Shown piece by piece: positions 8,141-16,544 of a stretch of DNA of 64,000 nt; the stretch's first letter is position 1; each line of letters starts with the position of its first letter. Source of the DNA: Bifidobacterium sp. ESL0769 (GTDB lineage Bacteria; Actinomycetota; Actinomycetes; Actinomycetales; Bifidobacteriaceae); the NCBI RefSeq assembly GCF_029395495.1, contig NZ_CP113918.1, forward strand, positions 2,418,001 through 2,482,000, written 5' to 3'. The notes under the pieces are model-generated. The model did no database searches. It saw nothing but the letters and a program-made list of their open reading frames with translations, and was not told the DNA's origin. Position numbers and translations under genes: made by a program.

Positions 8141-9778
8141 ATGGATTTCATGGCTGATAACGGCGGGTTTAACGGCGGCGGGCGGCGCAAGGATGCCGTT
8201 GAACCGACAGACTTGGACAAGGCCTTCGAAGATTTCGGCGTTCCGGATCCGCCGTCGGGCGCGGGTTCGGCTTCTGATGCAAGTTCCGTCGCGGGCTCAA
8301 TTCCACTCCCGAATGCCGCTGCGAGCGCAGCCACGAGTGCGATTCCGCTTCCTGATTCCTCTTCAGCTCCGACCCAGAATTGGGCTTCGGCTGGCGGGCA
8401 GATACCTTTCCCTCGGACCGCAGTGAACCCGAGTGGTGCAACCGACCAAGCTCAAACGGAAGTGTTCCAGCCTATCCAGGCTGTGCAAACCGCAGCGCAA
8501 GGCGGCTTTGCGGGGCAGGAGAACTTTGCAGGGCAAGCCGGATATATGGCACAAAGCATCGGCGGCAACGGCAACGCAGGTAATGCAGGGAATATCGGCA
8601 ACGCGGGCCATGGTCGGCATAACGGCCGCAGCACGGGCAATAACGGCAGTAACGGCGGAAATGGCCGAAATGGCAATGCCAAGACGCCGCGCTCGAAATC
8701 GAGACGCCTGTGGACCGTGCTGGGAATCTTCGCTGAAATCCTCTTTACGGTAGCCGCGATTTGTGCACTATACATCGTTTGGCAGATGTGGTGGACCGGT
8801 GTGCAATCCGAACATACGCAATACAATCAACGCCAATCGGTGTCATGGAGCGACCCGAGCAAATCCGCGGGCTCGTCCAAGGGCGTCAGCATCGCGAAAG
8901 CACAGAACGGCACTCCCCCGGTCCAGCCGAAATCCGCCGATACCGGCGATATCGTCGCGCAGATTTATATCCCGCGCTTCGGCGACCAATGGCAACGCAA
9001 CATCGTGCAGGGCACCGATATGACCTCGCTCAACAAACATGGCATGGGGCATTATACCGATTCCCAAATGCCTGGGCAGATCGGCAATTTCGCTGCTGCG
9101 GGCCATCGCAACGGTTACGGGCAGCCGCTTGGCGACGTCGACAAGCTCAAGACTGGCGACCCGATTGTGCTGCGCACGAAGGATTACTGGTACGTCTATA
9201 CCTACACCAGCTATAAAATCGTGACGCCAGACCATGTGGAAGTCGTCGCGCCGAATCCCGACGATCCCACGGCTCCGGCAACGCAACGCATGATCACGCT
9301 GACGACCTGCGAGCCGAAATACTCCACCCCAACGCACCGCTGGATCACCTATGGCAAGTTCAAGTATTGGGCGAAGGTCTCAGACGGTGTGCCGCAGGAG
9401 CTCACTCACCTTGGGCAGAACGGCAAAGTTCAGTTCATCAACAACCAGCGGGAGTCTGTGTTCGCCAAACTTCCCTCGCTGGTTCCGATTATCACCGCGC
9501 TGCTCGTAATCTATGTCGTGTTGTTCATCGCCGCCGCGCTCGCCTGGCGCTGGCCCCTTCGCCGCGCCATTCGCAACGGTGAAGTCAAGAAGCCGGACCC
9601 GAGCATTTATGGCGGTCTGATGAGGCTTCAGCCCGGCATCAAGGGAATCCGCATACTGCTGGTGCTGCTGTTGCTGGTTGCGGTGGCGCTTGCCATCATG
9701 CAATGGGCTTGCCCGTGGGCAGCGAGCAACATACCGATTCTGCACCAGATGTCGAACTACGTTGCGGTGAACAACTGA
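8141..9778 (+). CDS. Class E-like sortase with three membrane segments
   Basis: Transpeptidase located beside crgA and DUF881, as in many actinobacteria; it may be the housekeeping anchor for the LPLTG surface proteins in this window. The start chosen is ATG 8141, with AAGGA at 8129-8133. The product is 545 residues. Residues about 1-180 are disordered, ending in an Asn/Gly-rich tract (GNAGNAGNIGNAGHGRHNG). A helix at about 190-215 is followed by the sortase domain at about 260-430. The catalytic residues visible are His in AAGHRNGYG, Cys in TLTTCEPKYSTP, and Arg in THRWITYG. Two C-terminal helices (LVPIITALLVIYVVLFIAAAL; ILLVLLLLVAVALAIM) are extra to the simplest members. The substrate assignment is inference. 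Confidence 0.88.
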   Translation: MDFMADNGGFNGGGRRKDAVEPTDLDKAFEDFGVPDPPSGAGSASDASSVAGSIPLPNAAASAATSAIPLPDSSSAPTQNWASAGGQIPFPRTAVNPSGATDQAQTEVFQPIQAVQTAAQGGFAGQENFAGQAGYMAQSIGGNGNAGNAGNIGNAGHGRHNGRSTGNNGSNGGNGRNGNAKTPRSKSRRLWTVLGIFAEILFTVAAICALYIVWQMWWTGVQSEHTQYNQRQSVSWSDPSKSAGSSKGVSIAKAQNGTPPVQPKSADTGDIVAQIYIPRFGDQWQRNIVQGTDMTSLNKHGMGHYTDSQMPGQIGNFAAAGHRNGYGQPLGDVDKLKTGDPIVLRTKDYWYVYTYTSYKIVTPDHVEVVAPNPDDPTAPATQRMITLTTCEPKYSTPTHRWITYGKFKYWAKVSDGVPQELTHLGQNGKVQFINNQRESVFAKLPSLVPIITALLVIYVVLFIAAALAWRWPLRRAIRNGEVKKPDPSIYGGLMRLQPGIKGIRILLVLLLLVAVALAIMQWACPWAASNIPILHQMSNYVAVNN

Positions 9779-9819
9779 CGGCAACTAACGGCAACTAACG
9801 GCAACTAACGGCAATTTGC
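9778..9819 (+). repeat. Short tandem repeat after the sortase gene
   Basis: The 10-bp unit ACGGCAACTA occurs three times head to tail, then once diverged (ACGGCAATTT), directly after the stop codon. The function is unknown. Confidence 0.75.
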
Positions 9820-9924
9820 GGTTGCTGACCGGTTGATTGCGGCTCGTAGTGCGATTTTCCGCCCTAGAATCAATGCACGCGGCGTGAGGTTCCCATTACC
9901 TCCGTGCAATGTTAAAGTGATTTT

Positions 9925-11040
9925 ATGACTCAAGAAAACGCACAGCAGATCAACCTTTTGAATTTCAAGGCAGGCAACGCCATAAATCTCTCCGGCGACA
10001 GCGCGCAGAATACCGGAAACGGCATTCAAGGCGATACCGGAAACAGCCTGCAGAATGATACTCAGGGCAGCAATAACCAAAACACACAGAACAGCGTACG
10101 AGACGTCATCATCGTCGGTTCCGGGCCTGCGGGTTACACCGCAGCCATCTATCTCGGTCGCGCGGGCTACAAGCCGCTGGTGATTGCCGGAGCTTTGACG
10201 CCCGGAGGCCAGCTCGTCAACACCACCGAAGTTGAGAACTACCCCGGCTTCCCCGACGGCGTGATGGGCCCAGACCTTATGGACAGCATGCAGAAGCAGG
10301 CCGAAAAGTTCGGCGCTGAAATCGTCTTCGACGATGTGGTGTCGGTTGACTTCGGCGACGGCTCGGACGCTGGTGCGCTTAAAAGCGTGACCTGCGACCA
10401 GGGCGACGTCTTTAAGGCTCCGGCCATCGTGGTGACCACCGGTTCCAACGTGCGCAAGCTCGGCGTGCCCGGCGAGAAGGAATACTCCGGCAAGGGTGTT
10501 TCCTACTGCGCCACCTGCGACGGTTTCTTCTTCCGTGACAAGCCGATCGTTGTGGTCGGCGGTGGTGACAGCGCCTTCACCGACGCTGAGTTCCTGACCC
10601 GCTTCGGTTCTTCAGTAACGCTGATCCACCGTCGTGACGAATTCCGCGCAGCCAAGATTCTTGTGAACCGCGCCAAAGCCAACGACAAGATGTCGTTCAT
10701 CCTCGATTCGGTGGTCGACAAGGTCAACGGCGAAGACGGCAGCGCCAAGTCTGTCACCGTGCGCAATGTCAAAACCGGAGAAACCACCGAGGTGCCGGCT
10801 TCCGGCGTCTTTGTAGCCATCGGCAACACCCCTGCCACCGGATTTCTTGGCGGGGCCCTGAAGCTCGACGAGAAGGGCTATATCAGCGTCGACGGTGCCT
10901 CCACCCGCACTTCCCTGCCAGGTGTCTTCGCCGCAGGAGACGTGGTCGACAGCGTTTACCGCCAGGCCGTTTCTGCCGCAGGCATGGGCTGCCGCGCTGC
11001 CCTCGACGCTCAGGATTATCTGGACAGTCTAGACAACTAA
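9925..11040 (+). CDS. trxB: Thioredoxin reductase with Asn/Gln-rich N-terminal extension
   Basis: NADPH-dependent flavoenzyme that reduces thioredoxin in the cytoplasm. The 371-residue product shows the FAD motif GSGPAGYTAA, the redox-active Cys195 and Cys198 in CATCDGFFF, the NADPH motif GGGDSAFTDAEFL, and the C-terminal FAD motif GVFAAGDV. The first 55 or so residues (AGNAINLSGDSAQNTGNG) precede the normal start of the family and are polar and probably disordered, making the protein longer than the usual 310-320. An internal start near the FAD motif is not excluded. The gene precedes parB convergently, a common order near bifidobacterial origins. Confidence 0.95.
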   Translation: MTQENAQQINLLNFKAGNAINLSGDSAQNTGNGIQGDTGNSLQNDTQGSNNQNTQNSVRDVIIVGSGPAGYTAAIYLGRAGYKPLVIAGALTPGGQLVNTTEVENYPGFPDGVMGPDLMDSMQKQAEKFGAEIVFDDVVSVDFGDGSDAGALKSVTCDQGDVFKAPAIVVTTGSNVRKLGVPGEKEYSGKGVSYCATCDGFFFRDKPIVVVGGGDSAFTDAEFLTRFGSSVTLIHRRDEFRAAKILVNRAKANDKMSFILDSVVDKVNGEDGSAKSVTVRNVKTGETTEVPASGVFVAIGNTPATGFLGGALKLDEKGYISVDGASTRTSLPGVFAAGDVVDSVYRQAVSAAGMGCRAALDAQDYLDSLDN

Positions 11041-11096
11041 GACAGCCTCAAGTAAATTAGCTTTTTGTCTTGAATGTGACCAGAACATTCTAAACG

Positions 11097-11135
11097 AAGC
11101 CTTCCGATTTCGATTTCAAACGAATCGGGAGGCTT
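11097..11135 (+). terminator. trxB terminator
   Basis: The arms 11097-11112 (AAGCCTTCCGATTTCG) and 11121-11135 (CGAATCGGGAGGCTT) pair with one bulge and one mismatch, starting 57 nt after the trxB stop. Confidence 0.7.
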
Positions 11136-11290
11136 TAACTTTGAACTTTCGCAATCGCGAAATCAACTTTCAAAATCATTGGGGTTATCAGGTCAAAAAG
11201 TGTTGAAAGGCTTTAACTTTTCAATGTTCACAACGGAGAAATCAACTTTCAGAAGAATCGAAAGGCTTTAATTTTAAATGTCCTCGATTT
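11130..11290 (+). repeat. Three imperfect tandem repeats between trxB and parB
   Basis: AGGCTTTAACTTT begins copies at 11130 and 11208, and AGGCTTTAATTTT begins a third at 11263. In the first two copies a second shared block, AAATCAACTTTC, follows. The sequence is AT-rich and has no credible ORF. Confidence 0.6.
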
Positions 11291-11419
11291 GATGACTTAA
11301 CTTCTGAATAAATTAACTTTCCCAAAATTGTGTAATACTGTTATTTTTGTATAATTTAAATTTGGCAACTCACCACTTCTTAGCTGAACTTGCCGATAAG
11401 AATCTAGCCAAAATAAACG

Positions 11420-11475
11420 AAATCCTGCTGAATAATTTGGCCATCGCGTCAAATTGTTACTCAGCAGGATTTTTG
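11420..11475. terminator. Bidirectional hairpin between trxB and parB
   Basis: The AAATCCTGCTGA...AATTTG arm (from 11420) pairs with CAAATT...CTCAGCAGGATTT (11450-11473). T runs lie on the plus-strand side (ATTTTTG). It lies 30 nt past the parB stop. Confidence 0.7.
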
Positions 11476-11505
11476 TTACGTTACTTTATATTTTACAAGT
11501 CGGCT

Positions 11506-13044
11506 TTATACCCAGCCGTTTTGTTTCTTCTCGCTTTGCGGCGGGACCAACAGTTTCATGATGCGATCCATGTCTTCCTGCGACGAGAAGACGATTTCGA
11601 TACGTCCACGGTCTTTACTGCCTTTGATCGCAACCTTGGTGTCGAAATGGTTCTCCAATGTGTGCTGGATTGGCGACTGCGCCCAGGGATTGTTTTGCTG
11701 GGACTTTTGCTTTTTACCGCCGTCTTTGCCGTTGGTTTTCATCGCCACGATTTCCTCAGTGCTACGCACCGAAAGACCCTCGGCGATAATACGGTTCGCC
11801 AGCTTCTCCATTTCCTCCTCGTTGGGAAGGCCGAGCAGAGCCCTGGCATGGCCAGCGGAAAGCACACCAGCCGCGACCTTCTTCTGTACGGAAGGGGGAA
11901 GATTAAGCAGGCGAAGAGTGTTGGCAATCTGTGAGCGTGACTTCGAAACGGACTTCGAAAGCTGCTCCTGAGTAAGACCGAAGTCCTCCATCATCTGCTG
12001 ATAGGCAGCAGACTCTTCCAAAGGATTTAATGCCACACGATGTAGATTCTCAAGCAAGGCATCGCGAAGCATCTGGTTATCGCTGGTCGTCTTTACGATT
12101 GCAGGAATTGATTTCAACCCCGCAAGGTGGGCAGCACGCCAGCGCCTCTCCCCCATGATCAGCTCATACTCACTGTCCATGTTTTGTTGCGGGTGCCTGT
12201 TAATAACGCTGCTATCGGACTCGGCAGTATTTGCGACTTTCTGATTCGCCGGACGCTTGCGAACTACAACTGGCTGTAGAACCCCAACTTCCTTCAATGA
12301 AGCCGCAAGTTCTTTCAACTCGTCCTCATCAAAGATTGTTCTTGGCTGATTGGCGTTAGGCCCTATCTTGTCGAGGTCAAGCTCGACGAGGTACCCACCT
12401 TCGACCGGCTTCAAGTTCTTCGTATCAGGCTGATTTGTTTCCTTTTCTTCAGGGACTTCCTTGACCGAAGGCTTGACTTCTTTGTTCTCGCCTTTCGCCA
12501 CCTTGATCCGATTCGGTTTGTCCTCGATAACTGATTTATCTGCCGTATTGGTTTTTTTATTTCCTACAGTACTGCCAAAGAACAAATCACTGGGATGCGC
12601 TACCCCTTCTTTCAAAGACGGCATAGCCAAGCGTCTTCTCGAAGAAGGTGACGATGTTTCACGTGAAACATTCTTTTTCTCTGTTTTGTTTCGCTGACCG
12701 CCACTTTTAGCCGGTGATGTTGTTGTGGATGCAGCCTTGGTAGACTTTGCTGTCTTTTCCAGCCTTACCGTTCCAGCAGCTTTCTTTGTCGATGTTTCAC
12801 GTGAAACATTTTTCGTTTCATTACCAGCTACTTTTTTGGATGCAGCATTCGTGGTTTTACCTACTGATGGTTTTTGATTGTTCGCAGGTGTTTCACGTGA
12901 AACATTTTGCGCCGATTTCGTATTCGCTGGCTTCTTAGAAATTGCAGATCCGTCAGACGTGTCCTCATCTGTCTTTTCAGACTCTCCGGGCAAAGCAGGG
13001 AATAGGGCACCAAGGCCTTTTCCTAATCGTGACTTAGATGCCAT
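11506..13044 (-). CDS. parB: Chromosome partitioning protein ParB with a parS-encoded NVSRET-containing tail
   Basis: CTP-dependent clamp that loads at parS and spreads to organise the origin region; partner of ParA. The 512-residue product is long for the family (about 300) because residues about 20-220 are a disordered Lys/Ser/Thr-rich region. The conserved core begins at about 228 (LDLDKIGPNANQPR). It includes GERRWRAAHLAGLKSIPAIV at about 308 and the helix-turn-helix LTQEQLSKSVSKSRSQIANTL at about 375. The C-terminal dimerisation domain ends with a GRIEIVFSS strand. Three parS sites lie inside the gene and are read as the peptide NVSRET at about residues 47, 79 and 125. The start ATG 13044 is one base after the parA stop, with AGGAG inside parA: an operon with coupled translation. 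Confidence 0.96.
   Translation of the reverse strand: MASKSRLGKGLGALFPALPGESEKTDEDTSDGSAISKKPANTKSAQNVSRETPANNQKPSVGKTTNAASKKVAGNETKNVSRETSTKKAAGTVRLEKTAKSTKAASTTTSPAKSGGQRNKTEKKNVSRETSSPSSRRRLAMPSLKEGVAHPSDLFFGSTVGNKKTNTADKSVIEDKPNRIKVAKGENKEVKPSVKEVPEEKETNQPDTKNLKPVEGGYLVELDLDKIGPNANQPRTIFDEDELKELAASLKEVGVLQPVVVRKRPANQKVANTAESDSSVINRHPQQNMDSEYELIMGERRWRAAHLAGLKSIPAIVKTTSDNQMLRDALLENLHRVALNPLEESAAYQQMMEDFGLTQEQLSKSVSKSRSQIANTLRLLNLPPSVQKKVAAGVLSAGHARALLGLPNEEEMEKLANRIIAEGLSVRSTEEIVAMKTNGKDGGKKQKSQQNNPWAQSPIQHTLENHFDTKVAIKGSKDRGRIEIVFSSQEDMDRIMKLLVPPQSEKKQNGWV
12655..12670. other. parS site inside parB
   Basis: Perfect TGTTTCACGTGAAACA, the centromere-like ParB binding site. In the parB frame it encodes NVSRET. 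Confidence 0.95.
12793..12808. other. parS site inside parB
   Basis: Perfect 16-bp parS palindrome, again read as NVSRET in the parB frame. Confidence 0.95.
12889..12904. other. parS site inside parB
   Basis: Perfect 16-bp parS palindrome near the 5' end of parB, read as NVSRET. Confidence 0.95.
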
Positions 13045-13045
13045 A

Positions 13046-13993
13046 TCAGTTACTCCTCTGCTTTCTTTCTTCTAACGTCTTCAATACTTGAGGCGACCTT
13101 CTGGTTATTTCCAACGCAGCTTCTCGGTACGACACCGCACCTGTTCCACGAGGGTCATACTCGATAACGGTCTTACCAAAACTCGGAGCCTCTGAAATCT
13201 TCACCGACCTCGGAATTGTTGTCTGCAAAACAATATTGGGATAATGCCCTTTTACCTGATCAAAGACTTCTTTGCTCAGCAACGTACGTCTGTCGAACAT
13301 GGTAACCAACATCGTGGAAACCAATAGTGAGGGATTATAGTGTTCCTGAACCAGGCCGATTGTCTGAATGAGCTGGCCTAAACCTTCAAGAGCATAATAT
13401 TCCGCTTGAATCGGAATCAACACCTCATTGACCGCGCACATCGCATTGATCACCAAAAGACCAAGGCTGGGAGGGCAGTCAATAATCACGAAATCATAAT
13501 GTTTTCGCGACGTCAGCGCGAAACGTTCCAACGCTTCTTTCAACAGATCATTTCTGTTAGTCAAATCCGCAACTTCGAGTTCTGCACCGCTCAGGTCTAT
13601 CGAAGAAGGAATAACGTCCAACGTCGGGAATGAAGCGGAAGTCTTCTTCACATCATCGATGGACTTACGAGCTTCGAGAACATCATATATAGAAGGTTCA
13701 CCAGTATTGTGTTTCACACCTAGAGCAGTCGAAGCATTCCCCTGTGGATCCATGTCGATAACAAGTACTTGTTCCTTGGCCTGTGCCAATGCAGCAGAAA
13801 GATTCACCGTTGTGGTCGTCTTCCCTACTCCACCTTTTTGATTGGCTACTGCAATGTAGCGAGTTTTTTTAGGCTTCGGAAAACGAACTTTATTCAATGC
13901 CTCATATCGTGACGAAACTTCAGCCATCTCTGAGCCTAGAGAATTGCTTTTACCGCCGAAGATACGTCTGATTGTTTCCGAGGCAGATTCCAT
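13046..13993 (-). CDS. parA: Chromosome partitioning ATPase ParA
   Basis: Walker-type ATPase that moves ParB-parS complexes to segregate origins. The start chosen is ATG 13993 (MESASETIRR), with GGGAG upstream; a TTG at 14002 is the only earlier alternative. The 315-residue product has a deviant Walker A motif, KGGVGKTTT, at residues 53-61, the switch VIDMDPQGNAS, and IIDCPPSLG. An N-terminal tail of about 45 residues precedes the ATPase core, as in other actinobacterial chromosomal ParA proteins. It is cotranscribed with parB. The 890-bp region upstream holds DnaA boxes and five parS sites, so expression and segregation may be linked to origin state. Confidence 0.96.
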   Translation of the reverse strand: MESASETIRRIFGGKSNSLGSEMAEVSSRYEALNKVRFPKPKKTRYIAVANQKGGVGKTTTTVNLSAALAQAKEQVLVIDMDPQGNASTALGVKHNTGEPSIYDVLEARKSIDDVKKTSASFPTLDVIPSSIDLSGAELEVADLTNRNDLLKEALERFALTSRKHYDFVIIDCPPSLGLLVINAMCAVNEVLIPIQAEYYALEGLGQLIQTIGLVQEHYNPSLLVSTMLVTMFDRRTLLSKEVFDQVKGHYPNIVLQTTIPRSVKISEAPSFGKTVIEYDPRGTGAVSYREAALEITRRSPQVLKTLEERKQRSN

Positions 13994-14113
13994 ATCAATC
14001 AACTCCCTACGACGATCCGCCGTGAATCACAGACTGTGGGATCAGCACAGTATATTATTGTTCTATTTCTTCTAGTTTCGTCATTCGTATGGACAGATTT
14101 TGAGTTGACCGAC

Positions 14114-14274
14114 TTATCCACAACCTTGTGGATAAGTGTGCGTAACTTTTGTGGACAAGTTCAAAGACATCAAAAAATAGTCGGCTAATCGTTGGAATTC
14201 GAGGCTTTATGAGAACCCTGTGAAATACAACTAAAAATGTGGATAACTTTCCGCGTTGTGGAAAATGTGGATAA
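14114..14274. other. DnaA-box cluster upstream of parA
   Basis: Four perfect TTATCCACA boxes lie at 14114-14122 (plus strand), 14127-14135, 14238-14246 and 14266-14274 (minus strand); 14150-14158 has one mismatch. The first two are an inverted pair 4 bp apart. The cluster lies in the parA promoter region and could be a DnaA-dependent regulatory site or a second origin element. Confidence 0.7.
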
Positions 14275-14394
14275 CTCGGTTCAATGCTACTACTTACGTT
14301 GCATAATCTGCATATAGAAATCACAGAAGCGAAAGGTCAAATAGGTTGAAGAAGGAATATTTTTATCAATCAAGATTAGGTTTAAGTGTCAAAA

Positions 14395-14410
14395 TGTTTC
14401 ACTTGAAACA
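14395..14410. other. parS site, one mismatch
   Basis: TGTTTCACTTGAAACA differs from the consensus at one position. It is the first of five evenly spaced sites (about 105-122 bp apart) in the gene-free stretch between parA and rsmG. Confidence 0.85.
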
Positions 14411-14501
14411 ATCGACGAGGAGAAATAAATCGAAGTCTTCAACAATGAAAACATTAACACTCAATATCAGCAACGAATTTTAGAAGGCATAACCCAAAAA
14501 T

Positions 14502-14517
14502 TGTTTCACGTGAAACA
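14502..14517. other. Intergenic parS site
   Basis: Perfect TGTTTCACGTGAAACA. Confidence 0.95.
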
Positions 14518-14608
14518 ATTGGGCTCCATCTTATTAATTCAAAGTCTGATCTATTGAAAATGAATAGAAGAAGTATTAAAGACTTATTTTTACCAAAACT
14601 TGAAGGAT

Positions 14609-14624
14609 TGTTTCACGTGAAACA
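14609..14624. other. Intergenic parS site
   Basis: Perfect parS palindrome; AATGCTAGAA follows it, as at the next site, suggesting duplication of a unit of about 118 bp. Confidence 0.95.
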
Positions 14625-14726
14625 ATGCTAGAAGAACGAATTATACCGTTGCTATCATTGTGACCGAATTTAAGAAAATCAAACAATGGCTTAAACATAT
14701 GTCCCACAACAAATACAATTCGAAAA

Positions 14727-14742
14727 TGTTTCACGTGAAACA
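14727..14742. other. Intergenic parS site
   Basis: Perfect parS palindrome, followed by AATGCTAGAA as at the site at 14609. Confidence 0.95.
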
Positions 14743-14848
14743 ATGCTAGAACAACAAATTGTGCTATTGACTGTGTAATGTAACCGAACGAAAAATATAC
14801 AAGCAACTAGTTGAACAATAAATCCCGTATTGAAAACAAATTGGGGAA

Positions 14849-14864
14849 TGTTTCACGTGAAACA
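14849..14864. other. parS site embedded in an rsmG terminator-like hairpin
   Basis: A perfect parS lies inside a longer palindrome (14843-14870) with GGGGAA/TTCCCC arms, 20 nt after the rsmG stop. The same DNA could be a ParB site and a transcript stem-loop. Confidence 0.92.
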
Positions 14865-14890
14865 TTCCCCAAGGGATCGAACGGTTAAGA

Positions 14891-15577
14891 CTATTTCTTG
14901 TCGACAATGACTACATGAGTTGGTTCGAAACCGTCCGCTATGGGAGCTTCGAGGACCTGAGGATTACGACCACCGTTCTTTTGAATCTCTTTAGCAGCCT
15001 TGCGAACTTCTGCAGGCGCAGAACGTCCTTTCAGCGCAATCAGTTGGCCACCATGCTTAAGCAAAGGGAGCGTCCACCCGCTAAGCTTTGTCATCGGTGC
15101 AACAGCTCGGCAAGTAACCACAGCAAAGGGATGCATACTCTTATCGTGCTTCAGAGATTTACCATACTCCTCTGCTCTGGCGCGAATAACGTGAACATTC
15201 CCAAGCTCAAGCTCGTCAACACACTCGTCGAGCCATTCTACTCGTCGCTCCATTGGCTCGATAAGTGTGACTTCGTGGTCTGGCAAGCAAGCCGCTACTA
15301 CAATTCCAGGGAAACCGCCACCACTGCCAACGTCAGCAACTGTCTTGAACCGCTCACCCTCAGTCGAAGACTCAATAAACGGAACAATGGCAGCGGAATT
15401 GAGGATATGCCGCTCCCAGATAATGTCTACATCGCGAGGACCGATAATACCGCGCTCTTCGCCTTCCTTGGCAAGCTTTTCTTTAAAGACCTTCATCTTC
15501 GCAAATACGTCACCAAATACATCTTGCAAAAGCATCGACTTCTCGAGCTCTTCGTCAGTATGAATCTCTGTGTCCAT
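14891..15577 (-). CDS. rsmG: 16S rRNA (guanine-N7) methyltransferase RsmG (GidB)
   Basis: Methylates G527 of 16S rRNA using S-adenosylmethionine. The start chosen is ATG 15577 ([10 protein letters not shown]), with AGGGTAGAG upstream; an in-frame TTG at 15601 is less likely. The 228-residue product has the SAM-binding motif [14 protein letters not shown] at about residue 83 and the [14 protein letters not shown] and [11 protein letters not shown] blocks of the family. It lies between parA and khpB as in many bacteria. Confidence 0.95.
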   Translation of the reverse strand: MDTEIHTDEELEKSMLLQDVFGDVFAKMKVFKEKLAKEGEERGIIGPRDVDIIWERHILNSAAIVPFIESSTEGERFKTVADVGSGGGFPGIVVAACLPDHEVTLIEPMERRVEWLDECVDELELGNVHVIRARAEEYGKSLKHDKSMHPFAVVTCRAVAPMTKLSGWTLPLLKHGGQLIALKGRSAPAEVRKAAKEIQKNGGRNPQVLEAPIADGFEPTHVVIVDKK

Positions 15578-15734
15578 CTCTACCCTATCTATTAAGAACA
15601 ACTACCCAATCTACCAGAGACTTTGCACATATAACATTAAAACCCAAAAGTGCATATTAACGCATTGACAAAAGAAACAGTACGAATGACAGGAAATATT
15701 CTAATTTGGCTTCGTAAAGTTTGAAACAAACAAA

Positions 15735-15774
15735 AATGAAGAGACCACAGCAATAAAACCGTGGCCTCTTCATT
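15735..15774 (-). terminator. khpB operon terminator
   Basis: AATGAAGAGACCACA pairs with the GTGGCCTCTTCATT arm with one mismatch. On the minus strand the stem is followed by TTTTTG, 40 nt past the khpB stop. Confidence 0.8.
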
Positions 15775-15816
15775 GCACAACATCAAAAGCGTTGTGCTAA
15801 AACAACAAAAACGGAA

Positions 15817-16446
15817 TCAGCGCTCTTCGTCCGAATCGGCTTCGTCGCCATCATCAGAATCACGAACATCATCATCTTCGATTGTTTCACGTGAAACATT
15901 CTGAGGAATGTCCTCATCCAAATCCTCATCGTCTTCAAGGTCGTCATCAGCGGTACGAGCCTTCAAATAGATGGTAACGTAACGATGTGGTTCCTCACCA
16001 TGCGAACGGGACTTAAGCCCTTCCTCGCGCACCAGATCATGAACGACCTTGCGCTCGAAGGAATTCATCGGGTCGAGATTAGCCGGTTCTCCGGTCTCAC
16101 GCACCTCATCAATGACGTCCAACGCCAAGTCGCGCAGGTGCTGACGACGCTTCTTCAAGTAACCGTCAACGTCAAGAATCAGCCGGGAACGGTCCCCTGT
16201 CTTCTGCTGCACAGCCAAGCGGGTCAGTAATTGTAGTGCATCAACGACTTCGCCCTTGTGCCCAATCAGGTTCTTGATGTCCTCGTCGTCATCAGCGACA
16301 ATCTGAACGGTGGGTCGCCCGTTGCGCACACCCATCTCGATATCACCCTCATAATCGGCGATATCCAATAGCCCTTCAAGATAGTCGGCGGCAATGTCAG
16401 CTTCGTCATTGAGCTGCTCAACCGTCTTTTCTTCATCACGTGACAT
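15817..16446 (-). CDS. khpB: KhpB/Jag RNA-binding protein (KH + R3H) with a parS-encoded tail
   Basis: RNA-binding protein of the yidC operon (also called Jag or EloR) that acts in cell division and elongation control in other bacteria. The start chosen is ATG 16446 (MSRDEEKTVEQ), with AGGAG 7 nt upstream; the longer open frame lacks a ribosome binding site. The 209-residue product has a KH domain (VQIVADDDEDIKNLIGHKG, about 47-110) and an R3H domain (DPMNSFERKVVHDLV and RYVTI, about 125-165). A very acidic C-terminal tail contains NVSRET, which is the translated parS site at 15883-15898. Confidence 0.94.
   Translation of the reverse strand: MSRDEEKTVEQLNDEADIAADYLEGLLDIADYEGDIEMGVRNGRPTVQIVADDDEDIKNLIGHKGEVVDALQLLTRLAVQQKTGDRSRLILDVDGYLKKRRQHLRDLALDVIDEVRETGEPANLDPMNSFERKVVHDLVREEGLKSRSHGEEPHRYVTIYLKARTADDDLEDDEDLDEDIPQNVSRETIEDDDVRDSDDGDEADSDEER
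15883..15898. other. parS site inside khpB
   Basis: Perfect TGTTTCACGTGAAACA, read as NVSRET in the acidic tail of KhpB. Confidence 0.95.
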
Positions 16447-16544
16447 ATTCAACTCCTTAACCCGATTTATTGTCCTTAAGTTTAAACCATACCCGACCCC
16501 ATACGGTAAATGTAATACATTACCGAACAGGGCCAAGCAAAGCC

